Source: Lewinellaceae bacterium (lineage in GTDB: Bacteria > Bacteroidota > Bacteroidia > Chitinophagales > Saprospiraceae). Taken from it: a stretch of 64,000 nt of DNA. The stretch spans positions 62,001 through 126,000 of the forward strand of contig JACJYQ010000007.1 of the NCBI GenBank assembly GCA_020636025.1, written 5' to 3'. Positions 63,161 through 64,000 of this stretch are shown piece after piece (within the stretch, counting starts at the first letter, position 1; each line of letters begins with the position of its first letter). A program made the position numbers and the translations under genes. A model generated the notes under the pieces. The model searched no databases and was not told where the DNA came from. It saw nothing but the letters and a program-made list of their open reading frames with translations.

Positions 63161-64000
63161 ATGCCACAAGACATCGTAATAAGGATACTGCTTTTACCCA
63201 TCGCTCTTTTGTATGGATTGGGAGTTGGGCTCCGGAACTTGTTATACCGCATTGGAGTATTGAGGAGTGTAAAGTTTGACATTCCCGTAATTTCGGTTGG
63301 AAACCTTACTGTCGGAGGGACAGGAAAATCGCCTCATATTGAATATCTGCTGAGTTGGTTGTCGGAATATTTGGATCTGGCGGTATTAAGTAGAGGATAT
63401 GGAAGAAGTACGGCTGGCTATCGTGAAGTCACGGCATTTGAGACCGCAGAAACGGTTGGAGACGAGCCATTGCAATTCAAACGCAAATTTCCGTCTATCC
63501 CAATCAGTGTGAGTGAAAGTCGTTCTTTAGGTATTCCTCAGTTGGTGAAAAGCAATCCAAGTACACATTGTGTATTGCTGGATGATGCTTTCCAGCATTT
63601 GGCCATCACTCCGGGATTAAACATAATGCTTACCGAATACAACCGGCCATTTTACCGTGATTGGTTGCTGCCATCGGGCCGCCTTAGAGAGTGGCGCAAC
63701 GGGTACAGGCGGGCAGATATCATAATTGTAACCAAGTGTCCGGCTGATCTTACTGAACAACAGCGTCAGAAAATACGGTACGAAATAGACCCATATCCGA
63801 GGCAGCGCATCTATTTTTCAAGGTACAATTACGGAATGCCTTATGATATGCTCCGGCCTGATCAGAAACGCGAAATAGATTTGAATACGGATGTGCTCTT
63901 GGTAAGCGCTATTGCGAATACAGATTACCTGCTAAACTATGTTGGATCAGAGGCAAAGTCGGTGCAAACCATTGAGTATGAAGATCATCACTATTTTTCT
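63161..64000 (+). CDS. lpxK: Tetraacyldisaccharide 4'-kinase LpxK, truncated by the window edge
   Basis: The frame opens at the ATG at 63161 (MPQDIVIRILLLPIALLYGL) and continues to base 64000 without a stop, giving 280 residues. An N-terminal membrane helix is followed by the P-loop ISVGNLTVGGTGKSPHIEYL (about residues 45-64), then LAVLSRGYGRSTAGY, VGDEPLQF, VLLDDAFQHLAI and LLPSGRLREW, all LpxK signatures. The enzyme phosphorylates the lipid A disaccharide precursor at the inner membrane. About 60-70 C-terminal residues lie beyond the window. Confidence 0.95.
   Translation, partial: MPQDIVIRILLLPIALLYGLGVGLRNLLYRIGVLRSVKFDIPVISVGNLTVGGTGKSPHIEYLLSWLSEYLDLAVLSRGYGRSTAGYREVTAFETAETVGDEPLQFKRKFPSIPISVSESRSLGIPQLVKSNPSTHCVLLDDAFQHLAITPGLNIMLTEYNRPFYRDWLLPSGRLREWRNGYRRADIIIVTKCPADLTEQQRQKIRYEIDPYPRQRIYFSRYNYGMPYDMLRPDQKREIDLNTDVLLVSAIANTDYLLNYVGSEAKSVQTIEYEDHHYFS

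Overview
The window is a chromosomal segment of a member of the Bacteroidota, most likely the Saprospiria. The evidence is: two secreted proteins with type IX secretion (T9SS) C-terminal sorting domains, a PorV/PorQ-family protein, TAnnTTTG-type -7 promoter boxes upstream of many genes, AcnA- and PNPase-type core genes with Bacteroidota architecture, and an EAD11/inactive-STAND conflict operon of a kind known from this phylum. The order is inferred from gene content, not from any database search.

Layout. 1-3.6 kb: end of a flippase-like membrane protein, a T9SS-exported Asp-box protein and a ClC chloride channel. 3.7-12.1 kb (minus strand): a JmjC-like cupin protein, a metalloprotease/TolB-propeller/beta-barrel fusion, recR, truA, a TerB-DnaJ protein and adenine deaminase. 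12.2-21.6 kb (plus): alpha/beta hydrolase, recQ, the cbpA-cbpM chaperone pair, two unknown secreted proteins and aconitase. 21.9-24.9 kb: an ECF sigma factor with a membrane anti-sigma/barrel protein, divergent from a His-rich four-repeat lipoprotein; the two sides share near-identical outward-facing promoter-like elements. 25.2-39.3 kb (minus): one long information-processing cluster, tRNA-Thr-Tyr-Gly-Thr, tuf, tRNA-Trp, secE, nusG, rplK, rplA, rplJ, rplL, rpoB, rpoC. 39.5-46.4 kb: O-methyltransferase, GT28-like glycosyltransferase, a 36-residue lipoprotein, an unknown membrane pair, a LVIVD-repeat T9SS cargo protein, a PorV/PorQ protein and a pseudouridine synthase.

46.5-53.5 kb is the accessory highlight. 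A four-gene operon encodes an EAD11-like adaptor, an inactive-STAND-like protein, a MoxR-type AAA+ ATPase and a 1412-residue triple-membrane-pass protein with a vWA-like domain and a C-terminal formylglycine-generating-enzyme (FGE, C-type-lectin-fold) domain. The last 122 bases of the FGE gene are the variable repeat (VR) of a diversity-generating retroelement (DGR). A matching adenine-rich template repeat (TR) lies 0.5 kb downstream on the minus strand, followed by only the last 88 codons of a DGR reverse transcriptase. The TR has lost exactly 36 nt relative to the VR and the catalytic part of the RT is gone, so this is a fossil retroelement that appears to have frozen the receptor-like FGE domain. 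In addition, an in-frame TAA separates the EAD11 and iSTAND parts, which I expect to be one polypeptide in relatives.

53.7-64 kb: an S24/LexA-like repressor divergent from a ParA / ribbon-helix-helix / DUF3137 group, then rpsO, pnp, recO, an MtfA-like protein that has lost a zinc-ligand His, tRNA-Phe and the start of lpxK. Several intergenic regions hold long inverted repeats that fall into a few recurring families, plus clear intrinsic terminators.
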